Assembly: GCA_022829145.1 (NCBI GenBank)
Contig: CM040746.1
Location: forward strand, 28,339,832 to 28,403,831
Direction of reading: 5' to 3'
DNA length: 64,000 nucleotides
Source of the DNA: Albula goreensis
Taxonomy: Eukaryota > Chordata > Actinopteri > Albuliformes > Albulidae
The position numbers were made by a program, and so were the translations under genes. Below, in pieces: positions 63,659-64,000 of the stretch (positions are counted from its first letter, which is position 1; each line of letters opens with the position of its first letter). The notes beneath the pieces are model-generated. The model was not told the origin of the DNA and ran no database searches. It was given only the letters and a program-made list of their open reading frames with translations.

Positions 63659-64000
63659 CTGGAGGGTGGAGATTACACTGCTCTAATCTTGTACATGTGG
63701 ATGGAACATCACTAGATGCATGCACTATAAGTAAAAACACAATTATGGGTAACTCAGAAAATAGATTCTAAGTATTTTATATGTTTTAGTTAAGCATGGA
63801 GAGTTTTTTCAAAAATCTCCAAACTGTTAGGTTAGACAGACAAAACAGCCAATATTCAGTGTCAGAAGGGGACATTTATGACATGATGCATTCACAGTTT
63901 CCTCCTGAAGACCTTTTGACTGTTTGTTAGACTAGTTCTTGATACCACTTTTTGACTTCTTCCATAAAACTTTCATCTCAAGTTCCATACACTGTACATT
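63659..64000 (-). other. psmb6: psmb6 intron, running off the window
   Basis: Upstream of the acceptor CCCTCCAG at 63659. No further psmb6 exon is recognisable before the window ends; the preceding exon should end in the conserved Trp-Asp...Gly-Gln segment, which I do not find here. Confidence 0.6.

Overview
This window is vertebrate nuclear DNA, most likely from a ray-finned (teleost-type) fish. It has long AT-rich introns with GT-AG splice sites, abundant CA/TG and GATA microsatellites, a Tc1-like DNA transposon, tRNA-derived SINE copies and no bacterial-style gene packing. The protein-coding content is kif1c, gp1ba and psmb6, whose human orthologues all lie in the same part of 17p13.2, so the block is an old conserved neighbourhood. 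I cannot name the species.

Layout: positions 1-4103 hold no recognisable exon. At 4104-4150 there is a convincing promoter and first-exon signature on the minus strand (CRE, AAGATGGCGGC, ATG, splice donor) for an unidentified gene that would run off the left edge. Positions 4151-12769 are gene-poor, with two long CA/TG microsatellites. A GATA-type microsatellite (12770-12860) abuts the kif1c promoter and 5' UTR exon (about 12920-13649). The kif1c coding sequence then runs on the plus strand from 27435 to 51577 in 22 coding exons. The exons join in frame to 1295 codons and encode a complete kinesin-3 motor, FHA domain, coiled coils and a low-complexity tail ending in a conserved 14-3-3-type site. 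Introns 1 (13.7 kb) and 2 (6.8 kb) are the largest. Intron 2 carries a 170-bp direct repeat pair, a three-unit repeat of about 134 bp and a 370-bp compound TG array. Intron 4 carries a 769-bp MITE-like element. Intron 22 carries a broken Tc1-like transposon next to (probably inside) a tRNA-SINE. The kif1c 3' UTR may extend to about 56645.

Downstream, gp1ba (platelet glycoprotein Ib alpha) is a one-exon coding sequence (59364-61646) behind a 5' UTR splice acceptor. The last two exons of psmb6 (proteasome beta-1 subunit) lie tail-to-tail with it on the minus strand at 63214-63658; the rest of psmb6 is beyond the right edge.

The genes do unrelated jobs: microtubule transport, platelet/thrombocyte adhesion and proteolysis. 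The window shows no operon-like or previously unknown multi-gene system. The points worth a second look are the divergent fish gp1ba, the uORF-rich kif1c leader, the paired CRE/ATGGCG promoters, the DD37E-type transposon and several unexplained intronic repeats.
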